NCBI GenBank assembly: GCA_003170875.1
Contig: PMYJ01000050.1
Coordinates: 7,012 to 26,313 of the forward strand
Length of the DNA stretch: 19,302 nucleotides
Reading direction: 5' to 3'
From: Candidatus Dormiibacterota bacterium
GTDB taxonomy: Bacteria; Chloroflexota; Dormibacteria; Aeolococcales; Aeolococcaceae
The notes beneath the pieces are model-generated. The model had not been told where the DNA came from and did not search any database. It saw only the letters and a program-made list of their open reading frames with translations. The position numbers and the translations under genes are program-made. Shown one piece after another: positions 1-7,666 of the stretch. Every line of letters starts with the position of its first letter. The first letter of the stretch is position 1.

Positions 1-555
1 GCGCTCTGGTTCGCGGCCGCCCTCCCCGAACGGGTCCTCGGCTGCGTCTGCGTCGACGGCGGCGCCGGGTCGATGAAGGAGCACTTCCCGACCTGGGCCG
101 AGGCCGAGGAGCGCCTCCGTCCGCCCCGGATCTCTGGGATCACCGAGGACGCGGTGCGTGAGTGGGCCAAGGGCGGGCCGCTCGCAGAGGGCGGGGATCC
201 CGCGGCGGCAGCGGAGATCCTGCTCGGCAACTTCGAGGCGGCAGGGGACGGCACGGTGCGGCCCCGGCTGCCCATGACCCAGCACATGGAGATCGTCCGT
301 CACCTGTACGAGCTGGACTCCTTCGAGCTGATGGCCAGGATCGAGTGTCCGGTGCTCTTCGTGGCGGCTCTGGCCGGCCCCTGGCCCACCGAGGAGAAGG
401 CCCGGTCTCTGCAGCGTGCCCAGGATGTGCTCGGCTCGCGCGCGCAGAGCGTGTGGGTGGACGGCGGTCACGACCTCCCGGTGCAGCGACCCGCCGAGGT
501 GGCGAAGGCGATATCGGGATTCGCGGAGCAGATTGCCGGGGGTCGCTCCGCCTAG
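1..555 (+). CDS. Alpha/beta-fold hydrolase, C-terminal part (5' end outside window)
   Basis: The frame is open from base 1, so the gene starts before the window; 184 residues are visible. An internal ATG lies at 73, but the 24 codons before it read as protein typical of the family (an ALWFAAALPERV segment, then a strand ending VDGG), the region just after the nucleophile elbow. The elbow itself is not visible. The C-terminal part has a hydrophobic strand (ECPVLFVAA) followed by VDGGHDLPVQRP, where the His (visible residue 157) sits at the usual position of the catalytic histidine. No Asp follows the preceding strand, where the acid normally lies. The substrate cannot be inferred. The gene converges on pseI, and the two TAG stops share the palindrome CTAG at 552-555. 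It is probably unrelated to the sugar operon. Confidence 0.75.
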   Translation, partial: ALWFAAALPERVLGCVCVDGGAGSMKEHFPTWAEAEERLRPPRISGITEDAVREWAKGGPLAEGGDPAAAAEILLGNFEAAGDGTVRPRLPMTQHMEIVRHLYELDSFELMARIECPVLFVAALAGPWPTEEKARSLQRAQDVLGSRAQSVWVDGGHDLPVQRPAEVAKAISGFAEQIAGGRSA

Positions 556-1667
556 GGTCCAGGCGCCCCCACCAGCTCCCAGGAGAGCGGGGTCCCGGGA
601 CGGAGGGCCCGGGTGGCGCGGCGTCCGGTGACCGTGGGGAGGTGCTTCGGTGCCAGCCCGTCCCCGGGACGGATCGACCGCACGTTCTCGGCGGTGAAGA
701 CCTCGCCCTCGGCGATGGGAGCGACCACGAAGAGCGAACGCCGGAAGGGCACGCTCTTCATCTCGGCGGGTGACGGGCCATAGCGCAGGCCCCCCAGGGC
801 CGCCTCTGTCTCGCGGACGGCGCGCACCATGGCGGCGAATTCTTCGGGCTCCAGCGAGAATGCCTGGTCCGGGGAGGGCTCCTGGCGGCTGAGCGTCAGG
901 TGCTTCTCGATCACGGTTGCCCCGAGTGCGGTGGCCGCAACCGCCACGGTGGTGCCCAGCGTGTGGTCGGACAACCCCACCGGCACGGACCAGGTGGCAG
1001 CCATGTGGGTGATGGTGCGCAGGTCAAATTCGGTCGGCGGCGCCGGATACGCGCTGTTGCAACGAAGGAGCGCGATCTCCTTCGCCCCCGCCGCTCGGGC
1101 CGCAGCCACCGCCTCGTCGATCTCGTCCATCGTCGCCATGCCGGTCGACATGATCACCGGACGTCCGGTCGCCGCGACCGCGCGAATGAGCGCGTGATCG
1201 ACGAGCTCGAAGGAGGCGATCTTGAAGCACGGGACGTCGAGCTCGAGCAGGAACTCCACCGCGTCGATCTGGCACGGGGTCGAGAAGCACTGGAGACCGC
1301 GTGCCTCCGCCAGGCTCTTGAGACCGGCCTGCCACTCCCATGGCATCGACCCCTCCAGGTAGAGGTCGTGGAGGCGGCGGCCCGACCACGGGGTGCCGCT
1401 TCCCACCAGGAACGGCGGTTCGTCGCTGTCGAGCGTGAGGCCGTCAGCGGTGTAGGTCTGGAGCTTCACCGCGTCCGCTCCGGATCGGGCAGCGGCCTCG
1501 ACCAGCTCGGCGGCGCGAGCGTACTTGCCGGCGTGGTTCGCCGACAGCTCCGCGATGATGTATACGGGCTCCCCGCTGCCGACGCGGCGGCCCCCGATGC
1601 TGATCACGGGCGCGCCCGCCTTGGAGGTCGCGCTCACGTCGGCGTCAGGTCGATCAGCGCCGGACAT
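552..1667 (-). CDS. pseI: Pseudaminic acid synthase (NeuB/PseI family)
   Basis: 371 residues. The family condenses phosphoenolpyruvate with the 6-deoxy-2,4-diacetamido hexose released by PseG to form the nine-carbon nonulosonate. The N-terminal TIM barrel (about 33-290) shows AELSANH with Glu40, DAVKLQTYT at 66-73, a GRRLHDLY/PWEWQ segment typical of PseI rather than sialate synthases, FKIASFE at 148-154 and STGMAT. The metal-ligand histidines appear as SDHTLG (His235) and IEKHLTL (His256). An antifreeze-like SAF domain occupies about 307-367, and the order is normal for the family. The start is ATG 1667: AGGAGG at 1674-1679 lies 6 bases upstream. The start overlaps the end of pseG-pseH by 14 bases, suggesting coupled translation. 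It is the last gene of the operon. Assignment as PseI rather than LegI/NeuB rests on the segment above and on the neighbouring pseB, pseC and pseG. Confidence 0.93.
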   Translation of the reverse strand: MSGADRPDADVSATSKAGAPVISIGGRRVGSGEPVYIIAELSANHAGKYARAAELVEAAARSGADAVKLQTYTADGLTLDSDEPPFLVGSGTPWSGRRLHDLYLEGSMPWEWQAGLKSLAEARGLQCFSTPCQIDAVEFLLELDVPCFKIASFELVDHALIRAVAATGRPVIMSTGMATMDEIDEAVAAARAAGAKEIALLRCNSAYPAPPTEFDLRTITHMAATWSVPVGLSDHTLGTTVAVAATALGATVIEKHLTLSRQEPSPDQAFSLEPEEFAAMVRAVRETEAALGGLRYGPSPAEMKSVPFRRSLFVVAPIAEGEVFTAENVRSIRPGDGLAPKHLPTVTGRRATRALRPGTPLSWELVGAPGP

Positions 1668-3171
1668 CCAGATCCTCCTGCCGCAGCCGCCACCTCGTCA
1701 CCGGCTCCCCTCCGGGCCCGGCAACCGTGGCCTCGATCGGCTCGAAACCGGCGGCCTCGAATGCTCCCATCGAGAGCGCGTTGTCGACCTTGACCACTCC
1801 CACGACCTCGCGAAGGTCTGCCCAGTGACCGAAGGCATGAGCGGCGCCGACACGGACGAGCGTAGCACCGTAGCCTTGGCCGCGACGATCGGGGGCGAGG
1901 CTGACGCTCACCTCCGCCACCGTCCCCGCTCTCTCGAACCGGATCTGTCCCACCGGCTCTCCGGCGTCGTCGCTGCCGACGAGGAGCAACGACGTCGGGG
2001 CGGCAAGGTGAGCGCCGAGCCACGAGAGGTGATCGCTCCACAGTATCGGCGCGGTCGAGAAGGATGCCCGGCGCGTGACGGGATCATTCGCCCATTCCCA
2101 GAGCAGGCGGGCATCGCCCGATGCGGCCGGGCGCAGGGCGACGCGCGGCCAGAGTGCGTCGACCACCCTCGCCGCACCCCACCCATCGACGAGGGCCATC
2201 GCATGGGCTGCCATGGCGGCCCGGCGGCTGGCGTCGCGGGCGAGGCGCTGAACCGCCTCCACGATCCCCGTTTCGGTGAGGTCCTCCCACCAGCCCAGAT
2301 CGATCGCCGCCCCGGCACGCTCGATAGCGCGCGCCACCGGCACCTGATTATCCGCGACGGAGGCGAGCAGAGCCGGGAGTCCCGCACAGCAGATCTCCCA
2401 CGTCGTGCTGCCCGCGGCGGCCAGGCAGAGGTCCGCCTCGCCCATCTCGGACGCGACATCGTCACTGAACTCGCGCCAGCTGGCGCGCTTCCCGGTGCCG
2501 TCCGGCGCCGAGCCAACCACGCGCACCTCGAACCCCCGCCCGGCGAGCAGCTCCGCGGCGCCATCGACACGCGCCAACCACGCGGCCCGAGGCCCCCCGC
2601 CGAGGGCGATGAGAACCCTGGCCACCGGTCCGCTCCGATCCCTGCGACCGCGCCCGGCGAAGGCGGGGTCCACGATGGCAAATCGGTTGCCCAGCAGCAG
2701 CCGGCAGCCGGCTGCGCGGTCTGCGTACTCGGCGGCGTCGGCGTCCACGTTCTGGTCGAGGACCATGGCCGCCCCGCCCGCGCCCGTCAGGGCGTGGTCG
2801 TCGACGACCAGGAGCGGGGCGGACTCGCCGACCGGCGCCTGGAAGGCTGCGCCGAAGTGGTAGCCGTCGGCGACCACCCACGCCGGCGCGGTGCGCCGCA
2901 CGCGGTCCACCACCATCAGGGCGTCGGCCCTGCCTCCGGGCAGGAGACCGGTCACCGGTGCGAGCACCTCGATCCCTACCGCGCGGTATCGCTCGTAAAC
3001 CACGTCGGGGAGACCGGTGGTGAGCACCTGGACCGCACCTCCGCGTCCGATCCATTCGCGGGCGAGGTTCAGACAGCGCATCGCATGCCCGATCCCGGTG
3101 CCGCCGGGCGAGCGCGTCGCGTCGACGCGGAGCAGCAGCAGCGGTAGCGCGCCGCGCTCTACGGTCGGCAT
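1654..3171 (-). CDS. pseG: PseG-PseH fusion: UDP-sugar hydrolase plus amino-sugar N-acetyltransferase
   Basis: 505 residues, two enzymes in one chain. Residues about 10-342 are a PseG-type GT-B hydrolase, which removes UDP from UDP-2,4-diacetamido-2,4,6-trideoxy-beta-L-altropyranose. Visible motifs are RVDATRSP, GIGHAMRCL (His29, the expected general base), ADGYHF at 101-106, VVDDH, LDQN, LIALGGG, AAAGSTTWE at 251-259 and DNQVPVA. Residues about 345-500 are a GNAT acetyltransferase of the PseH type, opening with VALRPAASGDARLLWEWAND and carrying the acetyl-CoA loop RRGQGYG at 429-435; PseH acetylates the 4-amino group made by PseC. The reactions run H then G although the domains are ordered G then H. 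The start lies 7 bases after the flippase stop with no clear Shine-Dalgarno, so it probably depends on translation from upstream. No frameshift or stop separates the halves. Confidence 0.92.
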   Translation of the reverse strand: MPTVERGALPLLLLRVDATRSPGGTGIGHAMRCLNLAREWIGRGGAVQVLTTGLPDVVYERYRAVGIEVLAPVTGLLPGGRADALMVVDRVRRTAPAWVVADGYHFGAAFQAPVGESAPLLVVDDHALTGAGGAAMVLDQNVDADAAEYADRAAGCRLLLGNRFAIVDPAFAGRGRRDRSGPVARVLIALGGGPRAAWLARVDGAAELLAGRGFEVRVVGSAPDGTGKRASWREFSDDVASEMGEADLCLAAAGSTTWEICCAGLPALLASVADNQVPVARAIERAGAAIDLGWWEDLTETGIVEAVQRLARDASRRAAMAAHAMALVDGWGAARVVDALWPRVALRPAASGDARLLWEWANDPVTRRASFSTAPILWSDHLSWLGAHLAAPTSLLLVGSDDAGEPVGQIRFERAGTVAEVSVSLAPDRRGQGYGATLVRVGAAHAFGHWADLREVVGVVKVDNALSMGAFEAAGFEPIEATVAGPGGEPVTRWRLRQEDLDVRR

Positions 3172-3178
3172 GACGCGC

Positions 3179-4675
3179 TCACAGCCACGACCCGACCGAG
3201 CGCAGCTCGCGGCGCTCCTCGGGTCGCAGCGACCACCGCAGCGCGGCGCCGCAGTAGACGGCCCCGCCCACCAGGGCCCCGATCACCAGGGTGGTGATCG
3301 CCCCCGAGCGGAGGGCCAGCACGGCCGCCAGGGTCGCGACCAGCAGCGCGGCCGGGACGAGCACCGGCATGAGGCTCCGGCTCACGAAATCCCGTGGCGT
3401 GGCGTCGACCTCGTTGAGCACCGATCGCATGAGTGGAAGGATCAGGCATGCGGTCCCCACCAGGGTGCCAACAAAGGCGCCCGCCACACCGATCACCAGC
3501 ACCAGGACGATGCTCGCCCCGAGGTTGACCACGGTGGCGACGGCGAACGGGCGGAGTACGTCGCGAGCCCTCCCAACGCCGGTCAGCATCAGCGAGCCGA
3601 CCTGCAGCGGAGACACCATCAGCATGTAGATCATCGCCAGCGGGATCAGAACGCTCGCCTCAGAGTAGCGGTGGCTGACCCACACGTTGACCAGCGGGCC
3701 GGCAAGGAAGGCGGCTCCGATGATGAGCGGGGTGGTCGCCAGGACGGCGTACTTCGTGCCGCGAAAGAGGAGCTGTCGCAACTGCTCCTTGGACCGCCGG
3801 GCATCCAGCCATGACGCCGCCGGCACCACGGGCGAACCGGTCGCGGCGAGGACCGCATCCGCCCCGTTCTGCACCTGGGTCGCGATCTCGACCAGACTGA
3901 CCGGGGCGGGCCCAAGGATCACGCCGACGATCAGCCGATCCATGTTGCGATGGACGACGCTGAAGACGTTGGTCCCGCCGATCGCCCAGCCGGAGTGCAG
4001 GAGCTGACGCACGTCTCCCCAGGCGGGAGCGATCCGCAGCGATTGGCGGCTACCGAGAAGCGCGATCGCCAGGCCGGCGCCGAGCAGCGTCGCCACCAGG
4101 GACGCCACCTCGACTACCGCCAGGTTGCCGGTAACCACGGCGGCGGTCGCGGCGCCGGCGATGAAGAGGGTGCGCTGGCATGCGTCGGCGACCCTCGCCA
4201 GGTCGATGCGCTGGAGACCCTGGAGACACGCGAAGAGACCCTCGCTGACCATCTCGAGAGGCACTCTGACCCCGAGCGCGAGGATGGCCACGACCAGCTG
4301 GGGGTGGAGTGCGGAGGGCGCGTGAAAGATGGCGGGAAGCACCGGAGGGCCGGCGCTCGCGACCACGGCGCCGCACAGCACACCCATCGCCGCCAGAAGG
4401 AGGAGGGAGCTGGTCATGGCTCGGGAGACTCCCTGTGTATCCTCCAGCGACTGACGCCGTGACACCTCGGCCGTGGTGGCGATGCTGATCCCGAGATCGG
4501 CGATCGAGAGCCAGCCCCGACCTGCCGAGAAGGTCTCGAGCAGCGCCCACACCCCGAAACCGACGGCGCCGAGGCCGTGAAGCATCACGGGCAGAGAGAT
4601 CAGGGTGACGACCATCGCCCACACGTTGCTCGCGCCGCTGAACAACACGTTGCGCGCCAGCCGGCGTCGCATCAT
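3179..4675 (-). CDS. Wzx-type polysaccharide flippase (MOP superfamily)
   Basis: 498 residues, strongly hydrophobic, with about 12 predicted membrane segments, for example near 12-32, 37-52, 90-109, 127-145, 168-183, 188-207 and several in the last third. It opens with basic residues (MMRRRLARNVLFSGASN), as in Wzx/RfbX proteins. A cytoplasmic loop reads LQGLQRIDLARVADA, a common pattern in lipid-linked oligosaccharide flippases of the polysaccharide synthesis family. The expected role is moving undecaprenyl-diphosphate-linked oligosaccharide across the cytoplasmic membrane. The start codon sits in ATGATG and overlaps the stop of the upstream glycosyltransferase by 4 bases (ATGA at 4672-4675); GGAGAG lies just upstream. 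Position inside the Pse operon suggests that the substrate carries the nonulosonate. Specificity cannot be read from sequence. Confidence 0.87.
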   Translation of the reverse strand: MMRRRLARNVLFSGASNVWAMVVTLISLPVMLHGLGAVGFGVWALLETFSAGRGWLSIADLGISIATTAEVSRRQSLEDTQGVSRAMTSSLLLLAAMGVLCGAVVASAGPPVLPAIFHAPSALHPQLVVAILALGVRVPLEMVSEGLFACLQGLQRIDLARVADACQRTLFIAGAATAAVVTGNLAVVEVASLVATLLGAGLAIALLGSRQSLRIAPAWGDVRQLLHSGWAIGGTNVFSVVHRNMDRLIVGVILGPAPVSLVEIATQVQNGADAVLAATGSPVVPAASWLDARRSKEQLRQLLFRGTKYAVLATTPLIIGAAFLAGPLVNVWVSHRYSEASVLIPLAMIYMLMVSPLQVGSLMLTGVGRARDVLRPFAVATVVNLGASIVLVLVIGVAGAFVGTLVGTACLILPLMRSVLNEVDATPRDFVSRSLMPVLVPAALLVATLAAVLALRSGAITTLVIGALVGGAVYCGAALRWSLRPEERRELRSVGSWL

Positions 4676-6360
4676 CGCTCTCCGGGCGGGAAACCGAGGA
4701 TGTCGGAGACGATCCGATCGAGGCTCGCGTCACGTCCCGGATCGAGTTGGGATGCCGCATGAACCAGCACGCGGGGCCGGCTGCGCCCCTCCTCGTGCAC
4801 CTCCTGCAGCAGCCGGTGGAAGCTGAAGAAGAATGCATGGGCGTAGCGGCGCGCAAGTGCACGGGAGGAGGCGTCCTGCTCCCCGAACTCGGGCGAGCTC
4901 ACCAGGTGATCGAGCGCCTCCCAGTACTCGACCGCCGTCGCCGGATCGAGGGTGAAGCCGAGGCCCTTGTAGTGGGTCACGCCGGCAACCGCCACCGGGA
5001 TCCCCCGGGCGGCCATCTCCAGGCCCACGGTGGAGGTGTAGACAAGCCCTGCGCGCGCCACATCGATCAGGGAGTAGGAGCTGACCGGGCTCTCCGGTGC
5101 GACGATCCTGACGTTGGCAGGGAGGGACGGCATCTCCCGGCGGACGTGGTCTGCCATCCGCTCCACCGTGGGGTGATTCGCCAGCCTGACCTCGGCGGGG
5201 TGCAGGCGGACCACGAGATCCAGCTCCGGGTGGGCTCGAGCCCAGTGTATGCCGCCGATCACCCAGTCGCCCATCGAGGGGAAGCAGTCGTCCTTGCCCA
5301 CGACCGCGCTGTCCCAGAGGATGTTGGGGAACATCGCGACGAGTGGCCGGCCGTCCTCGAGCCCGAGGTCACGGCGGATGGCGTCGGCGTCCTCGATCCT
5401 TGTCGTCCAGAGTTTGTCCAGGGTCCCTTCGCCGCGCCGGCGCTCGCTGAGGTAGCGCTCGAGCTCGCCGTCCTCCGCATCCGAGAGCGGCTGCTCAAGG
5501 GCATGTCGCACCTCGTCCTCGGGCATGATCAGGTCGCAGGCGGGCGCCTCGGGCGTGGTGATGATGGTGTCGGGCCGGAAGCCTCGCTCATACGAGGTCC
5601 ATCCGATTCCCCGATCTGACGCCATGGCGGTGATGATCGCCTCGGCGAAGAACCGGCCGTTGAGGACGCACAGCCGGTCCGCACCGACCGTCTCGAGGAG
5701 CTGCTCGAATGCCTGGGCCAGGATCAGGCCGCTGGTGAGGAAGGACCGGTAGGTCCGCAGCACCAGCGGCTCGTCCGGCAGGGAGCCGCGCGACAGGAAC
5801 CAGGCGACCGAGGTGCGGACGAGCTGCCCGAGAGGGAGACCCCGCGCGACGAACTGCTCGCACTCCTCCACCGACCGGAGATCTGCGACCAGCCTCCGCG
5901 CCGCGGCGGCGGCTCCGCCCATCTCCGCGACGTCCCGCAGCCTCACCGCGTGGAAACCGGCAGCCTGGATGGCGCCGGTGGCGTATTCGGAGCACGACCG
6001 GCAGGGCATCGGAGGTGCCGCCTGGACGGGCATCACATCGCAGATGGGGAGGCGCCCCCCGCACGTCACGAAGACGGGGTCCCAGCCGCGCCGGGCTGCG
6101 GCGTGGCCCAGCACGGTCTCGATGGAGAGGTGGGTCGACCAGCCCCGGAAACTGAGGAAGAGAACCCGCTTCCCGGTGCTCGGGACGGGCCCCGCCGATG
6201 CAGCCAGCCGGCGGAGGTCGCGGAACTCCCGAGGCTCCAGGAGCCGGCCCGCGTGAACCCCCCGACCGACCACCCGCGCGGTGCCCCAGGCCTCACGGGC
6301 GCGGCGCTTCCAGCGCGGGTGCGCCCACGCCCAATCGAGCACCCGAGCTCTCAGTGTCAC
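4672..6360 (-). CDS. Capsule-type glycosyltransferase candidate (KpsC/KpsS-like GT-B)
   Basis: 562 residues from GTG 6360. The frame is open further upstream to 6522, but that part is the arginine-rich shadow of the preceding aminotransferase, and GGAGGTGG at 6367-6374 fits the GTG. The C-terminal half resembles capsule polysaccharide synthesis transferases: RLHPAEV near residue 384, then VYTSTVGLEMAARGIPVAV and VTHYKGLGFT near 440-465, the usual nucleotide-sugar side of this GT-B family. The N-terminal half contains an unusual cysteine set, Cys100, Cys107, Cys120 and Cys123 (C-X6-C-X12-C-X2-C). No membrane segment or signal peptide is evident, so it is probably cytoplasmic or peripheral. It lies 19 bases after the class III aminotransferase and overlaps the flippase by 4 bases. 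It is the only glycosyltransferase candidate inside the operon, so transfer of the CMP-activated nonulosonate is the likeliest job; this is an inference. Confidence 0.68.
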   Translation of the reverse strand: MTLRARVLDWAWAHPRWKRRAREAWGTARVVGRGVHAGRLLEPREFRDLRRLAASAGPVPSTGKRVLFLSFRGWSTHLSIETVLGHAAARRGWDPVFVTCGGRLPICDVMPVQAAPPMPCRSCSEYATGAIQAAGFHAVRLRDVAEMGGAAAAARRLVADLRSVEECEQFVARGLPLGQLVRTSVAWFLSRGSLPDEPLVLRTYRSFLTSGLILAQAFEQLLETVGADRLCVLNGRFFAEAIITAMASDRGIGWTSYERGFRPDTIITTPEAPACDLIMPEDEVRHALEQPLSDAEDGELERYLSERRRGEGTLDKLWTTRIEDADAIRRDLGLEDGRPLVAMFPNILWDSAVVGKDDCFPSMGDWVIGGIHWARAHPELDLVVRLHPAEVRLANHPTVERMADHVRREMPSLPANVRIVAPESPVSSYSLIDVARAGLVYTSTVGLEMAARGIPVAVAGVTHYKGLGFTLDPATAVEYWEALDHLVSSPEFGEQDASSRALARRYAHAFFFSFHRLLQEVHEEGRSRPRVLVHAASQLDPGRDASLDRIVSDILGFPPGER

Positions 6361-6366
6361 CGCCCG

Positions 6367-6374
6367 CCACCTCC
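6367..6374 (-). promoter_or_regulatory. Shine-Dalgarno site that fixes the capsule-type glycosyltransferase start
   Basis: The minus strand reads GGAGGTGG about 9 bases before GTG 6360. It lies in the 19-base gap after the aminotransferase stop and selects a 562-residue product over the 616-residue open frame. Confidence 0.6.
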
Positions 6375-6379
6375 AGGGC

Positions 6380-7666
6380 TCATGGGCGACGCGACACCTC
6401 GCCGGGCGGGATCCCGCGGAGCGCCTCCGCGACCCTTCCGGCCTGGTAAGCACGGCCGGTCTCGCCGAGGGCCTCGTCGAAGACCACCAGGGTCCGAGCG
6501 ACCACCTCGTCGTCGTGGGCAAAGGAGATGAAGTTGGCGTTGCCGAGCAGCACGCCGCGGTCGATGCACCCCTGCCAGATCAGTCCCTTCAGGACATTCG
6601 GCTCGACACCTCCCTGGGGCGTCAGCTCCATCACCCGCCGGGGCGGGAGTCCGACCATCCGCGCCGGCACCCCATGCGCGGCGGCCAGCCGGTTGAACCC
6701 GTCGCGGACGGCGGCCCCCTGTCGCCAGAGGTGCTCGCACACCGGCTCCCGGCGCAGCTTCTCGAGCGTCGCGCGAGCCGCGGCCAGGGCAACGGCGTCT
6801 CCCGCGAAGGTCCCGGAGACATAGGTCGCCGCGGTGACCAGTTCCATGAGGTCCGATCGCCCCACCACCGCGGAGAGCGGGTAGCCGTTGGCCATCCCCT
6901 TGCCGACGGCGGCGAGATCGGGCACCACCCCGTAGAGCTCCTGCGCTCCCCCGGGGGCCATCCGGAAACCGGTGATCACCTCGTCGAAGATCAGGACCGC
7001 GCCGCGCTCGTGGGCGAGATCGCGCACCGCGGCCAGGAATCCGGCCTGAGGCTCCTCGACGCCGACCGGCTCCATGATCACCACACCGACCTGTTCGGGG
7101 TGCTCGTCGAAGACCCGGCGCAGCGAGTCGACGTCGTTGTACGACCACTGATGGGTGAGCTCGCGGACAGCCTGGGGGACGCCGGCGTTGCGCGCCGTGT
7201 GACCCACGCACCACTCGTGCCATCCGTGGTATCCGCACATCGCCACGTGGTCCCGGCGGGTCGAGGCGCGGCCCAGCCGGACCGCTGCACTGGTCGCCTC
7301 CGAGCCGGTCTTCACGAACCGGACCATCTCGGCGCAGGGAATCAGCCCCACCAGGAGCTCGGCGACCTCCACCTCCAGAGGGTGGCCGAGGGAGAAGGAG
7401 GCACCCCGATCCACCTGCTCACGGACCGCAGCGTCGACGTCGGGGTCGCGATAGCCGAGCAGCACCGGCCCGAGGGCGCAGGGATAGTCGATGTACTCCC
7501 GGCCGTCCATGTCCCAGACGCGGCAGCCGTCACCGCGCTCCAGGTAGACGGGGTAGACACCCTGGACATGCTGATCTGGGGCTTTGCTGTACGTCTGCGT
7601 GATGCCCGGAAGCACCCTGCGGGCACGCTCGAGCAGTGCTCGGTCCCGCAAACCAGTCGTGCTCAT
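6380..7666 (-). CDS. Class III PLP aminotransferase, glutamate-1-semialdehyde aminomutase-like
   Basis: 428 residues, the full length of the HemL-like class III family. It shows VWDMDGREYIDY near 50-61, FVKTGSEATSAAVRLGRA at 117-134, CGYHGWH at 144-150, IFDEVITGFR at 226-235 (Asp228, for the pyridine nitrogen) and AVGKGMANGYP with Lys256 as the Schiff-base lysine. True HemL makes 5-aminolevulinate for haem. This gene sits between an SpsF-type cytidylyltransferase and a glycosyltransferase in a nonulosonate operon, so a sugar or sugar-derived substrate is more likely than haem synthesis. The start at 7666 overlaps the cytidylyltransferase stop (ATGA at 7663-7666) and has GGGAGGT about 8 bases upstream. 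The actual amino acceptor is unknown, and a misplaced tetrapyrrole gene is not excluded by motifs alone. Confidence 0.88.
   Translation of the reverse strand: MSTTGLRDRALLERARRVLPGITQTYSKAPDQHVQGVYPVYLERGDGCRVWDMDGREYIDYPCALGPVLLGYRDPDVDAAVREQVDRGASFSLGHPLEVEVAELLVGLIPCAEMVRFVKTGSEATSAAVRLGRASTRRDHVAMCGYHGWHEWCVGHTARNAGVPQAVRELTHQWSYNDVDSLRRVFDEHPEQVGVVIMEPVGVEEPQAGFLAAVRDLAHERGAVLIFDEVITGFRMAPGGAQELYGVVPDLAAVGKGMANGYPLSAVVGRSDLMELVTAATYVSGTFAGDAVALAAARATLEKLRREPVCEHLWRQGAAVRDGFNRLAAAHGVPARMVGLPPRRVMELTPQGGVEPNVLKGLIWQGCIDRGVLLGNANFISFAHDDEVVARTLVVFDEALGETGRAYQAGRVAEALRGIPPGEVSRRP

Noticed and set aside
1525..3147. A 540-codon open frame on the plus strand opposite pseI and pseG-pseH.
   Set aside because: Its product is rich in Arg, Gly, His, Asp and Pro with no recognisable fold, while the minus strand encodes clear PseG, GNAT and PseI motifs. 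Long antisense frames are expected at this GC content.
6380..7666. Calling the class III aminotransferase hemL for haem synthesis.
   Set aside because: The motifs fit the wider family, but there are no other tetrapyrrole genes here and it is coupled on both sides to nonulosonate genes.
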